DNA of 64,000 nt from JAJYLM01 sp964547905. Lineage in GTDB: Bacteria > JAMCPX01. The notes beneath the pieces were generated by a model. The model was not told where the DNA came from, did no database searches, and saw only the letters and a list, made by a program, of their open reading frames with translations. The stretch is taken from assembly GCA_964547905.1 (NCBI GenBank), contig CAZJPN010000053.1, forward strand, positions 59,792-123,791, read 5' to 3'. A program made the translations under genes and the position numbers. The stretch's first letter is position 1. Each line of letters begins with the position of its first letter. Shown here in pieces: positions 15,955 to 24,341 of the stretch.

Positions 15955-17563
15955 TGTCTTCACCTTTCTTTTCTTTCAGTGGCTCTCCGCGTAAATCAAC
16001 TAATCGTTCCTTCTCTCCCTTCATTACAAGGGCATTGCCAACAAGCTCATGAATGCCTGTCACCTTTACATCCGGCACCCAGTATTCCATAAGGGTTGTA
16101 AGTGTAGCCCTGTCAATAGCACAGATACATGTGAGTCTATTTACTCCATGCTTATCATGAACATATTGAACGGCATTTGCACGAGGCAGACCACCTCTCA
16201 TCCTTATCTCCATCATCTCATCTGTTCCCAGTCCTGCACCTCCGCCGCAGCAGAATGTTTGTTCTCTTGTGGTGTTTTCAGGCATTTCAAAGAAATTATT
16301 GCAAACATTTTTTATGACATACCGCGGCTCTTCCAAAATGCCCATTGCCCTTGCAGGATTGCATGAATCATGAAATGTTATTTTGAGTTTATCGTTTCTG
16401 CTCGGATCTAACTTTAACTTGTTATTCTTAATCAGGTCTGCAGTAAATTCCATTATGTGAACCATCCTAGTAGATTTTGCGTTCTCAAACTTTGTTCCTG
16501 TTATTGGAGACACCGGCTCTTCAAGAAAATCTGCGGGACCATTCATCGTATCCATATACTGATGCATAACACGCCACATGTGTCCGCATTCACCTCCAAG
16601 TATCCATTTTACACCAAGACGCTTTGCCTCGGCATATATCTTAGCGTTAAGCCTTTTGATCATCTCGTGTGATGTAAACAAACCAAAGTTTCCACCCTCA
16701 GAGGCGTATGTACTCCACGTATAATCAATTCCAAGTTCGTGGAAAAGCATAAGGTATCCCATGCAGGTATAAATACCAGGGTCAGCAAAATAATCAGCAG
16801 AAGGCGTGACAAAAAGAATCTCAGCCCCTTTCCTGTTAAATGATGGTTCAATCTTAACACCTGTCCTATCCTGAATATCATCCAACAGCATTTCAAACAT
16901 GTCCATGAGTGCATGCGGCTGGATACCAAGATGGTTCCCTGTTCTATAGCAGTTTGCAACAGGCTCAATAACCCAGTTAACATTGCATCCAAGCAGGTTT
17001 AAAAGCTCTCTTCCCATCATGGTGATCTCTGCTGTATCAATACCGTAAGGACAAAAAACAGAACATCTCCTGCACTCAGTACACTGATAAAAGTAATAAA
17101 ACCACTCTTTTATTACATCCTTCGTAAGTCCTCTTGCTCCATTCAGTCTTCCCAGTATCTTGCCTGCTGCTGTGAAGTTACCTCTGTACACAGATCGAAC
17201 GAGTTCAGCTCTTAACACAGGCATGTTCTTCGGATCGCCTCCGCCAATGAAGAAGTGACACTTATCTGCACAAGCACCGCACCTCACACAAATATCCATA
17301 AACACCTTGAAAGAACGGTATTTATCAAGGCGTTCCTTCATACCATTCAGTATTATCTCTTTCCAGTTGTCAGGTAATTTCCAATCTTCATCCATAGGGC
17401 TCCATTCCCTTGGATTGGGAAGATCAAGATATTTAAGGTTTTTTGCCTTTGCAGGATAGATATAGGTACCGTGCCTAAAATTAACAGGCGTGTCCATCCA
17501 GCTCTTTTTAGATGGCTTATAATTTATTTTAACAAGTTCATCTTGTTTCAGTTCATCCGCCAT
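15947..17563 (-). CDS. dsrK: DsrK, HdrD-like Fe-S subunit of DsrMKJOP
   Basis: This 538-residue cytoplasmic subunit resembles heterodisulfide reductase HdrD. Two ferredoxin motifs are seen (CVRCGACADKC at 92-102; CTECRRCSVFC near 165-175), followed by two CCG-type domains (FHDSCNPARAMGILEEPRYV near 400; TFCCGGGAGLGTDEMMEIRM near 445) that hold the non-cubane cluster thought to reduce the DsrC trisulfide. It is the catalytic partner of DsrM, whose gene ends only 2 bp upstream. The ribosome binding site is AAGGAG. Confidence 0.95.
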   Translation of the reverse strand: MADELKQDELVKINYKPSKKSWMDTPVNFRHGTYIYPAKAKNLKYLDLPNPREWSPMDEDWKLPDNWKEIILNGMKERLDKYRSFKVFMDICVRCGACADKCHFFIGGGDPKNMPVLRAELVRSVYRGNFTAAGKILGRLNGARGLTKDVIKEWFYYFYQCTECRRCSVFCPYGIDTAEITMMGRELLNLLGCNVNWVIEPVANCYRTGNHLGIQPHALMDMFEMLLDDIQDRTGVKIEPSFNRKGAEILFVTPSADYFADPGIYTCMGYLMLFHELGIDYTWSTYASEGGNFGLFTSHEMIKRLNAKIYAEAKRLGVKWILGGECGHMWRVMHQYMDTMNGPADFLEEPVSPITGTKFENAKSTRMVHIMEFTADLIKNNKLKLDPSRNDKLKITFHDSCNPARAMGILEEPRYVIKNVCNNFFEMPENTTREQTFCCGGGAGLGTDEMMEIRMRGGLPRANAVQYVHDKHGVNRLTCICAIDRATLTTLMEYWVPDVKVTGIHELVGNALVMKGEKERLVDLRGEPLKEKKGEDNV

Positions 17564-17565
17564 GT

Positions 17566-18564
17566 CTACTCCTTTTCCTTTTCTATCGGTAATCCAACAG
17601 ATTTCATCTTATCCCTAAACTCATCTTCATATTCAGCGTATGTGTGAACATGGACAGGATAGTTCCACGGATTAATGTGCCTTACCATCCTGTTGTTGTT
17701 TGCCAGATTTCTTGTTGGACTGAGGAAAACCCCGCCCATATGCATAAGCTTGCTGAAGGGGAAGTATGCAAACAGGGTAGAGATTAAAAATAAGTGTATA
17801 AAAAATAAACTACCTATATCAGCCGGAACATGCGGCTTAAATGCAATCAATCCCAAGACCAGTTCCTTAACACCGATAACATTTACCCTGTAAAAATACC
17901 TCATTAAAACACCGGTCAATCCTATACAGAATATTAAAATAAGAGGAAAATAATCCGATACAAGAGATATATACCGCACCTGCGGTATAGCAATCCTTCT
18001 TATAAACAAGTACAACACGGCAGCAAGCAATAGGATGTCTGTTATATACAATGTCGGAATCCCTATTTGTAAAAATCCGTCCACATTTTCAAGTACGTTT
18101 ATAAAATATGGTACCGGCTCTGAAAACAATCTAAAATGTCGTATCAGTATAACAAGAAATGACCAGTGAAATGTGATAGCTGCAAACCATAACCACACAC
18201 TTGAATTATATGCAAGCTTTGGTCCATTCCTCAGTTCGGTTCTTGTGTTTCTGAATAAGGAGCGAAAGCAAAGGATCTCAAGGGCCATCCTGCCCACAAC
18301 GCCGGTTGTACTCGACGGATTATCGAGTTTATTCTGTTTGATCCAAGGTAAGGATTTTTCCTGACCACAGGTCGTGGGTATGCGAAATGGAACAGGCGAT
18401 CTTACCCATTTTAATATACGGTAAACAAAACCGGTAATAAATATAATAACCGCCGCATATGGTATAACGACGCCAAACACATAGTACATGCCTGCATATT
18501 TAATTCCTATGTAAGGAATTACAACAAGCACTAATACTGAAATGAAAGCGAATAAAAGTTTCAT
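17566..18564 (-). CDS. dsrM: DsrM, NarI-like cytochrome b subunit of DsrMKJOP
   Basis: A 332-residue membrane protein with about six hydrophobic helices, beginning LLFAFISVLVLVVIPYIGI. Histidines in ITFHWSFLVILIRHFRLF and SLFFIHLFLISTLFAYFPFS are likely haem b ligands. The motif FSKLMHMGGVFLSPTRNLAN near residue 270 is characteristic of DsrM and NarI-like subunits. It carries electrons from menaquinol on the periplasmic side to DsrK in the cytoplasm. Confidence 0.93.
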   Translation of the reverse strand: MKLLFAFISVLVLVVIPYIGIKYAGMYYVFGVVIPYAAVIIFITGFVYRILKWVRSPVPFRIPTTCGQEKSLPWIKQNKLDNPSSTTGVVGRMALEILCFRSLFRNTRTELRNGPKLAYNSSVWLWFAAITFHWSFLVILIRHFRLFSEPVPYFINVLENVDGFLQIGIPTLYITDILLLAAVLYLFIRRIAIPQVRYISLVSDYFPLILIFCIGLTGVLMRYFYRVNVIGVKELVLGLIAFKPHVPADIGSLFFIHLFLISTLFAYFPFSKLMHMGGVFLSPTRNLANNNRMVRHINPWNYPVHVHTYAEYEDEFRDKMKSVGLPIEKEKE

Positions 18565-18575
18565 TTACCATTACC

Positions 18576-19136
18576 TCACTTCACATTATCACTATCTGAA
18601 GCGTCCTTTTCAAAGGCAAGGTCATTATCTTTAAACTCAAACGTAAGATTCGCCCTTTCCAATAATCTGAACGCCATATTTTTAAACTCATTCACCTTTA
18701 ATTCGTAGATCTTCTCCCTGTACTTCATGTAACTCTCAAAAGAAACAAGGGCCATACTATCAATTCTGGATTCCATGAGAAGGAATTCTTCATACATACC
18801 AACCTCTTGAAGTTCATTTTTGAATTCGTCCCTAATCACCTGTTTGAGCATAAAAAGGAAATCAACGGCTCTTGATAGCGTAAAATCCTGAACTGCCCTT
18901 ACCTTAACAAGCCTATCGAGGGATTCATACGCCTTTTCATTCGTTTCTTCATTAACCAGCACATCAATTACAGCTTTTATTGTTTCTTCTATTGTATACC
19001 CAACAGGATTCGCAAACTGATTTTTTTGCTTTTTAAAAAAAGATGCAGCATTTGTCGGATATGATGCTGCAATCATATCAAACCATTTTTCCAGGACAAT
19101 TCCTCTTTTTTCTGATAAAATGTTAGTTAGTTTCAT
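18576..19136 (-). CDS. RsbRD-type N-terminal domain protein between dsrC and dsrM
   Basis: I start at ATG 19136 (186 residues, MKLTNILSEKRGIVLEKWFD) because GGGA precedes it; a TTG at 19148 is an alternative. The fold matches the RsbT co-antagonist RsbRD N-terminal family: an all-helical globin-like sensor seen in stressosome proteins, here without any STAS domain. The segment VRAVQDFTLSRAVDFLFMLK and the acidic C-terminus are typical. A protein of this kind is found beside dsrM in many sulfate reducers, with no defined role. It may sense redox or bind DsrMKJOP (inference). A promoter-like sequence sits just upstream, so it may start a separate dsrMKJOP transcript. Confidence 0.78.
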   Translation of the reverse strand: MKLTNILSEKRGIVLEKWFDMIAASYPTNAASFFKKQKNQFANPVGYTIEETIKAVIDVLVNEETNEKAYESLDRLVKVRAVQDFTLSRAVDFLFMLKQVIRDEFKNELQEVGMYEEFLLMESRIDSMALVSFESYMKYREKIYELKVNEFKNMAFRLLERANLTFEFKDNDLAFEKDASDSDNVK

Positions 19137-19147
19137 GTAATTTCCCA

Positions 19148-19176
19148 AACATATTTACAGGAAAAATTTGTATCAA
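19148..19176 (-). promoter_or_regulatory. Possible internal promoter for the RsbRD-dsrMKJOP genes
   Basis: On the minus strand TTGATA (19171-19176) and TATGTT (19148-19153) are separated by 17 bp, a fair sigma-70 match. The -10 lies only 11 bases from the ATG at 19136, which would give a very short leader. The 200-bp gap after dsrC makes an internal promoter reasonable, but it is a sequence match only. Confidence 0.35.
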
Positions 19177-19190
19177 GTACTGAAGATCGT

Positions 19191-19229
19191 CTGTCATTGC
19201 GAGACTAAAGCCACAACTCGCAATGACAG
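19191..19229. repeat. Hairpin repeat between dsrC and the RsbRD gene
   Basis: CTGTCATTGCGAG (19191-19203) and its exact complement (19217-19229) form a 13-bp stem with a 13-base loop. It resembles the TCATTGCGAG-type dispersed repeats of many genomes. No T tract follows on the minus strand, so it is probably not an intrinsic terminator, but it could set the stoichiometry between dsrC and downstream mRNA. Confidence 0.5.
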
Positions 19230-19334
19230 AACATTAAATATTAATCTTTTGACACACCGGATACCCTAAAATTCACAGACACCCCAAGTAATGCTTTACC
19301 TGTATAATATTGTTATCGGCTGCTTATTCCTTAA

Positions 19335-19652
19335 TTATACACAGCCCGTTGGTTTTGGTAGCCCGGCGATCTTACATGCACCCTTGGCAGGACCGGTTGG
19401 GAATAATTCGTACATGTGTTTAAGATCAACCTGTGTATCCTTACACATCTTTCTAATCATTGGAGCTATGTTGTATTTCTGATAGTAATCCCTCAGATAT
19501 TTTACAACCTTCCAGTGCTCTTCAGTCATATTGGGTACATCTTCTGTTGAAGCAAGTCCCTGCGCTACCTTTTCGTTCCATAAAGTCGGGTCTACTATAA
19601 ACCCGTCTTCATCAACCTCTATTTCAACTCCACCCATATTTACCTTTGCCAT
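19335..19652 (-). CDS. dsrC: DsrC, sulfur-carrier protein of sulfite reduction
   Basis: A 105-residue DsrC/TusE family protein. It has both C-terminal-arm cysteines: CysB at 93 (GACKIAG) and the penultimate CysA at 104 (PTGCV), spaced 11 apart as in true DsrC. These bind the sulfur from DsrAB as a trisulfide, which DsrMKJOP then reduces. Other family landmarks are DEDGFIVDPTLWNEKVA at the N-terminus and EEHWKVVKYLRDYYQKY in the middle. A strong ribosome binding site (AGGAGG) is present. Unlike many sulfate reducers, where dsrC is elsewhere in the genome, it is embedded in the operon here. Confidence 0.95.
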   Translation of the reverse strand: MAKVNMGGVEIEVDEDGFIVDPTLWNEKVAQGLASTEDVPNMTEEHWKVVKYLRDYYQKYNIAPMIRKMCKDTQVDLKHMYELFPTGPAKGACKIAGLPKPTGCV

Positions 19653-19667
19653 ATTATCCTCCTTTGT

Positions 19668-21260
19668 TTAAATGTTAAATTTACAATCCTGTTCAAATTT
19701 TTTAATGTTGAATTTTGAATATTGAATTGGCGGGTAAGATGCTATCTTACCCCGACCAATAATCTTATTTTCATCTTTATTCTTAAGATTACTATCTCGG
19801 TTCCTGCTTATAGAGTAGGCACTTGCAGCACGTATCAAGTTTTTTGCCCATTGAGTTGTTCCTGCTGCATGTATATGTGAGTATACTGCAAGCAGGTTCT
19901 TGTAACAGATTCCGTCTTGCGTCTTATTAAATCCGTATCCCTTGTGAATCTTAAAAATAAACTTGATTTTATTTGATGCTAAGTTTGTGCCTCTGGAATA
20001 ATGGAATTCATGTCCATGAATAATGCTGTGGAGTTCAAAGTATGGATTTTCGGATTCTACCTCCAATACAGTATAACCGTGTCCCTGGGGACGTTTATCA
20101 AAATAAAACTCAACAGGCAAAACACCGGTCATGAGGTAGGTCTTGTCTTTATACGTAACTGATTTCCCCATATAAATTGCCCCACCGCATTCTGCGTACA
20201 CCGGCAGGCCATCTTCTACACCTTCTTTAACCGCTTTCCTGAATTTTTCATTCTCGGCAAGTCTTAATGCATTGGTTTCAGGAAAACCTCCGCCTATATA
20301 CAGGGCATCAATATCCGGAAGGGCATGATTCTTTAATGAATCAATTTCTATTATTTCTGCACCAAGGTTCTTCAGTGCCTCTATATTATCCGGATAATAG
20401 AAAGAAAAAGCCGCGTCCCTTATAATGCCGATATGCACCCTATCTCTTACATCGTTTTTGATTATATGCTTAGCGTTTTTTTTCATAAGTAATGGGTTAC
20501 CTGTTTTGGCAAGAACAACAAGTTTATTAATATCTATATAATCTTCTGCTGCTTTCGCCGCATATGCTGTTGCTTCTTTGATCTCTGGATATTCTTCAGG
20601 GGTGATCAAACCGAGGTGTCTTTCCGGGAATTTATTTGATTCAAGTTTCGGTATTGCACCTATCACAGGTATACCACATATTTTTTCTATTGACGCACGT
20701 ACGACTTCTTCATGCCTCTTTCCGGCAATACGGTTCAGTATAACACCTGCTATCCGAACATCCACATCCATCTTTTGACAACCGAGAACTTCTGCAGCAA
20801 GTGTGCGTGTTGATTTGGTACTATCCAGAACAAGAATGACCGGCGTTTTTAATAACTTTGCCAGTTCTGCAGTGCTGTATGTTCCACTGTCGTCCATGCC
20901 GTCAAAAATTCCCCTGTTTCCCTCAATTATTGCTATCTTATTTTTAAAAAACTCTTTTAACCGATCACATTTAGCACATGAGGCATTATCACAATAATTG
21001 CATACCTGATTAATGCCTGTATGCTGTTCAAATGAGTGCATCACACCATCATTACCCATCAGAAACGTATCAAGGTTGTAACATGGTTTTTGAGTAGCAG
21101 ATGAAAGCCAAGCTGAATCTATATAATCCGGACCTTTTTTAAAAGGATAAACATCTATACCGCGACTCTTCAAGGCTGATGTAATGCCAACACTGGCAAA
21201 CGTCTTGCCGCAGCCGCCGGCCAATCCGGATATAATGATTCTTGGTATATTCCACAGCAT
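19668..21260 (-). CDS. dsrN: DsrN, cobyrinic acid a,c-diamide synthase-like siroheme amidase
   Basis: Start at ATG 21260 (530 residues, MLWNIPRIIISGLAGGCGKT), 4 bp after dsrL. The N-terminal CobB/CbiA ATPase domain (P-loop GLAGGCGKT; EGNRGIFDGMDDSG near 128) is followed by a glutaminase-like GATase1 domain (ALYIGGGFPE near 335; YAECGGAIYMG near 370 with the nucleophile Cys; IHGHEFHYS near 425). In dsr operons this protein is thought to amidate siroheme for DsrAB. The last 45 or so residues (from about SISRNRDSN) extend past the usual family end and are partly encoded by an AT-rich repeat containing a hairpin (19699-19752), so the native C-terminus seems to have been altered. Confidence 0.88.
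   Translation of the reverse strand: MLWNIPRIIISGLAGGCGKTFASVGITSALKSRGIDVYPFKKGPDYIDSAWLSSATQKPCYNLDTFLMGNDGVMHSFEQHTGINQVCNYCDNASCAKCDRLKEFFKNKIAIIEGNRGIFDGMDDSGTYSTAELAKLLKTPVILVLDSTKSTRTLAAEVLGCQKMDVDVRIAGVILNRIAGKRHEEVVRASIEKICGIPVIGAIPKLESNKFPERHLGLITPEEYPEIKEATAYAAKAAEDYIDINKLVVLAKTGNPLLMKKNAKHIIKNDVRDRVHIGIIRDAAFSFYYPDNIEALKNLGAEIIEIDSLKNHALPDIDALYIGGGFPETNALRLAENEKFRKAVKEGVEDGLPVYAECGGAIYMGKSVTYKDKTYLMTGVLPVEFYFDKRPQGHGYTVLEVESENPYFELHSIIHGHEFHYSRGTNLASNKIKFIFKIHKGYGFNKTQDGICYKNLLAVYSHIHAAGTTQWAKNLIRAASAYSISRNRDSNLKNKDENKIIGRGKIASYPPIQYSKFNIKKFEQDCKFNI
19699..19752. repeat. AT-rich dispersed repeat with hairpin, copy A (inside dsrN 3' end)
   Basis: TTTTTAATGTTGAATTTTGA and following bases (19699-19727) match 36153-36181 at 26 of 29 positions. 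Both copies are followed by a perfect hairpin whose stem sequence differs: here GGGTAAGAT/ATCTTACCC (19732-19752). The repeat provides codons for the extended tail of DsrN. Confidence 0.55.
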
Positions 21261-21264
21261 GACA

Positions 21265-22926
21265 TCAAACCATATCAATATATCCGCAGGGACATTGTTC
21301 TGCACATTTTTTGCACCCTATACAAAATTCCAACTTAAACTTGTAGGGATCGCTTTTGGCTGCCGGTTTAACAACGGCATTATACTGACAGAACATCCAG
21401 CATCTTTCACAGGAAAAGCACTGTCCGCAGCTCATACATCTCTTTGCCTCTGCACGCAGCTGTTCTTCAGTAATTGTATAACTTATCTCTTTGAAATTAC
21501 TTATTCTTTCGGCAACAGGTATAAGCTGTTTCTGAACCTTCGGCAGTTTTTCATAATACCCCAAGTTCATCTGCTTATATGAGATGACCGGCAGTGGAAT
21601 TACTTGCGGTTCTTCCCTGCCCCTGAGATAGTTATCAATGGCTATGGCCGCCTTTCTGCCAAGCCCTATTGCGGTTGCAGCAATGTCGAGTTCCTGGGTT
21701 ACATCTCCACCGGCGTAAACACCTTTTTCTGCTGTCTCATAATGGTCGTTTACGTTGATCCATCCTTTTTCATTCTTGAATTTTTCAAGACCTGTAAAGT
21801 CCACCACCTGACTTATAGCTGCAATAATTGCCGTAGCCTCTACGATGAACTCAGACCCCTTTACGGGTACCGGCCTCGCCCTGCCGCTTGCATCAGGTGC
21901 ACCAAGTTCCATCTTAATACATTTAATACCAGATGCCTTATTGCCATTTTTAACAACCTCAACCGGGGCTGTCAGGAACTCAAAGTGAATATCTTCTTCT
22001 TCTGCTTCCTGAATCTCTGTCTTTATAGCAGGCATCTCGTGTATTGTTCTTCTATAAAGGATCGTAACATCCGCGCCAAGACGCTTCGACACCCTTGCCG
22101 CATCTATCGCAGTATCTCCGCCGCCGATGACGCATACTTTGCTGCCGATATCGACTTTCTTTCCGGAACTAATCTGTTCAAGAAAATCCACACCCGTTAA
22201 TACATTGGTTGCATCTTCGCCCGGGATATTCAGTTTACTTCCCTTTTGGGCACCTATTGCCAGGTATATAATCTGGAATTCTTTTTTTAGCTCATCGTAG
22301 GGGATATCCCTGCCGATCATCACACCGCTTTTCAGCGTGATACCAAGATCCTTGATGATAGAATTATACTCTGCATCTATTACTTCATCCGGCAACCTGT
22401 ACCTCGGTATGCCGTACCTCAACATACCGCCTGTTTTTTCTTTTGCCTCAAATATGGTTACCTGATATCCACGCCTTGCAAGATGATAGGCACAGGAGAT
22501 ACCCGCGGGACCTGCGCCTATCACCGCAACCTTTTCTGTAAAATTTTGATCCGAGATCTTTTTATGCTGCAGTTTATGCTCTATGCCGTACGTTCCAATA
22601 AATCGCTCGATATCATTCACACCGACAGAACCGTCATGCGATTCCCTATTACACCCTCCTTCGCAGGGATGAGGGCAAACCCTTCCCGTCACAGCAGGCA
22701 AGGGATTATAATCCGTAACATGCTCCCATACCCTTTCAAAACTTTCACCGTCTTTGATCATGGTCATGTATTCCCTGATCTTTGTTCCGATAGGACAAGA
22801 AACAGTGCAGGGGGGATCCTTGGGCGTATATCGTGGCCGCAGTGAAGATCCTCCGATTGCCTCGGATGTATCTCCTCCTCCAAGCCTTAAACCTTTTTTC
22901 TTTTTGACAACCTTGAGTTCTGGCAT
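21265..22926 (-). CDS. dsrL: DsrL, NAD(P)H:acceptor iron-sulfur flavoprotein
   Basis: A 553-residue relative of the glutamate synthase small subunit. N-terminal Fe-S cysteines are at 40, 44, 84, 88 and 92 (CTVSC, CPHPCEGGC). The FAD site is VIGAGPAG at 135-142. The nucleotide site is CVIGGGDTAIDAARVSKRL near 265-283, followed by YRR, which favours NADP(H) in related enzymes. A C-terminal ferredoxin module (CMSCGQCFSCERCWMFC; CIGCKKCAEQCPCG) is characteristic of DsrL. It links NAD(P)H to DsrAB. As I recall it, the A. vinosum DsrL is about 650 residues, so this is a shorter form like those reported from sulfite reducers. Ribosome binding site AGAGGA. Confidence 0.93.
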   Translation of the reverse strand: MPELKVVKKKKGLRLGGGDTSEAIGGSSLRPRYTPKDPPCTVSCPIGTKIREYMTMIKDGESFERVWEHVTDYNPLPAVTGRVCPHPCEGGCNRESHDGSVGVNDIERFIGTYGIEHKLQHKKISDQNFTEKVAVIGAGPAGISCAYHLARRGYQVTIFEAKEKTGGMLRYGIPRYRLPDEVIDAEYNSIIKDLGITLKSGVMIGRDIPYDELKKEFQIIYLAIGAQKGSKLNIPGEDATNVLTGVDFLEQISSGKKVDIGSKVCVIGGGDTAIDAARVSKRLGADVTILYRRTIHEMPAIKTEIQEAEEEDIHFEFLTAPVEVVKNGNKASGIKCIKMELGAPDASGRARPVPVKGSEFIVEATAIIAAISQVVDFTGLEKFKNEKGWINVNDHYETAEKGVYAGGDVTQELDIAATAIGLGRKAAIAIDNYLRGREEPQVIPLPVISYKQMNLGYYEKLPKVQKQLIPVAERISNFKEISYTITEEQLRAEAKRCMSCGQCFSCERCWMFCQYNAVVKPAAKSDPYKFKLEFCIGCKKCAEQCPCGYIDMV

Positions 22927-22962
22927 AATGATATCCTCTTTTCCTTCTACAGCGCACTCTAC

Positions 22963-23229
22963 TTATTTGTCAGGCTCTGATCCTTCCTTATGGGGAACCT
23001 GAATAGAACTACTTCCGCCAAAATATCCATATACGAGCTTACCTGAATCGATAAGTGTTCTGATGGCTTCTTTACAGGTCTCTTTTGTGCATCTCGCCTC
23101 ACCAAACTTCTGTATCATCGCATTTGTTATATCTTTTGCCTTTAGCTGTTTTTTACCCATATCTTCCTGAACCATCTTGAAGATCTCATTCTGTAGTTCA
23201 TCCATGGGCACAGCACCTAAGTCTGCCAT
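22963..23229 (-). CDS. dsrD: DsrD, activator of DsrAB
   Basis: An 88-residue winged-helix protein. The core DITNAMIQKFGEARCTKETCKEAIRTLIDSGKLVYGYFGGSSSIQ matches DsrD in length and pattern (given here for residues about 34-76 by its key parts: ITNAMIQKFG, CTKETCKEAI, GKLVYGYFGGSS). DsrD binds DsrAB and raises sulfite reduction, and it is regarded as a marker of the reductive pathway. It lies 12 bp after dsrB with a GGGGG-type ribosome binding site. Confidence 0.95.
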   Translation of the reverse strand: MADLGAVPMDELQNEIFKMVQEDMGKKQLKAKDITNAMIQKFGEARCTKETCKEAIRTLIDSGKLVYGYFGGSSSIQVPHKEGSEPDK

Positions 23230-23241
23230 ATAATCACCCCC

Positions 23242-24324
23242 TTATAGAGTAAAATGGGTTGACGTGTTGAATGTTGTAGCAGCGAATCTATAGTCATCTA
23301 TATGATACTTGGTAAATTCTATACCCGTCATACCAAAGAACCTTGGCCACCCGATTCTCTCAATCCACTCTCCCATTCTTTCATACTTCTTTGCGTCCTT
23401 TGCATATACCTCGACAATATTCTTGACCGCGTTTACCACTTCAGGCCATCTTGGCGGATTGTTTGGTATATATGGTATAGCGAGCTTTGAAAACATGGGT
23501 GCATGCCTTGCGTTGGAAACCTTTCCTCCAACCCATATGGACACACCGTCGTTCAATGAATTCGCCAGAGGCATTGCAGGACACATCGTGTAGCAATTGC
23601 CGCAAAACATACATTTTTCCTCATTGACCTCGACGGTCTGAACTCCGTCAACGACTGCCGGTGCAATAGCTCCGGTAGGACATGCTGCAACTGTCGTAGG
23701 GATCTCGCAGAGTTTGTTCAGGTTTGGCAATATCTTTGGCGGTCTTCTGTGAACGCCGAGGATGGCAATATCAGAGCAGTGAACAGCACCGCACATATTA
23801 AGGCAGCACGCAAGCGCGATTCTTAGTTTGGCCGGCAATTTCATGGTCTTGAAATAATCGTACAATTCATCCATAACCGCTTTCACAATGCCGGAGGCAT
23901 CCGTCGCAGGTGTATGACAGTGTACCCATCCCTGTGTATGGACGATATTGGTAATACTCTTGCCTGTACCACCTACAGGATAACCATTTGCCTCAATTTC
24001 ATTGATCAGCGGGTCGATCTTGCTTTGATCCGCTAACAGGAATTCAACGTTATGCCGGCTCGTGAACCTAAGATAGCCGTCGCAGTATTTATCTGCCAGA
24101 TCACATATCATCCTTATTGTATCTACATTGATTAATCTTGGGGATCCCATACGGACCGTGTATATCTTTTCTCCCGTCTCGGATACGTGAACGAGTACGC
24201 CGGGTTTCAATATCTCATGATATTTCCATTTACCATAATTCTTCTTGATAACCGGATGTAAAAACTGGTCATATTTCGGCGGACCAATATCCGTTCTTCT
24301 TTGTTCTGCTTGTACTGATTCCAT
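23242..24324 (-). CDS. dsrB: DsrB, dissimilatory sulfite reductase beta subunit
   Basis: A 360-residue beta subunit. Siroheme/[4Fe-4S] cysteines are Cys136 (GWVHCHTPATD), Cys173, Cys174 and Cys178 (ALACCLNMCG); the 37-residue spacing equals that in the structurally known DsrB. The ferredoxin insert has CMFCGNCYTMC at 238-248, with a further cysteine in VAACPTGA (215). Substrate-binding basic residues appear in RFTSRHNVEF. With DsrA it reduces sulfite by six electrons, with DsrC as co-substrate. Ribosome binding site AAGGAGG; 17 bp after dsrA. Confidence 0.97.
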   Translation of the reverse strand: MESVQAEQRRTDIGPPKYDQFLHPVIKKNYGKWKYHEILKPGVLVHVSETGEKIYTVRMGSPRLINVDTIRMICDLADKYCDGYLRFTSRHNVEFLLADQSKIDPLINEIEANGYPVGGTGKSITNIVHTQGWVHCHTPATDASGIVKAVMDELYDYFKTMKLPAKLRIALACCLNMCGAVHCSDIAILGVHRRPPKILPNLNKLCEIPTTVAACPTGAIAPAVVDGVQTVEVNEEKCMFCGNCYTMCPAMPLANSLNDGVSIWVGGKVSNARHAPMFSKLAIPYIPNNPPRWPEVVNAVKNIVEVYAKDAKKYERMGEWIERIGWPRFFGMTGIEFTKYHIDDYRFAATTFNTSTHFTL

Positions 24325-24341
24325 ATATTTTCCTCCTTATA

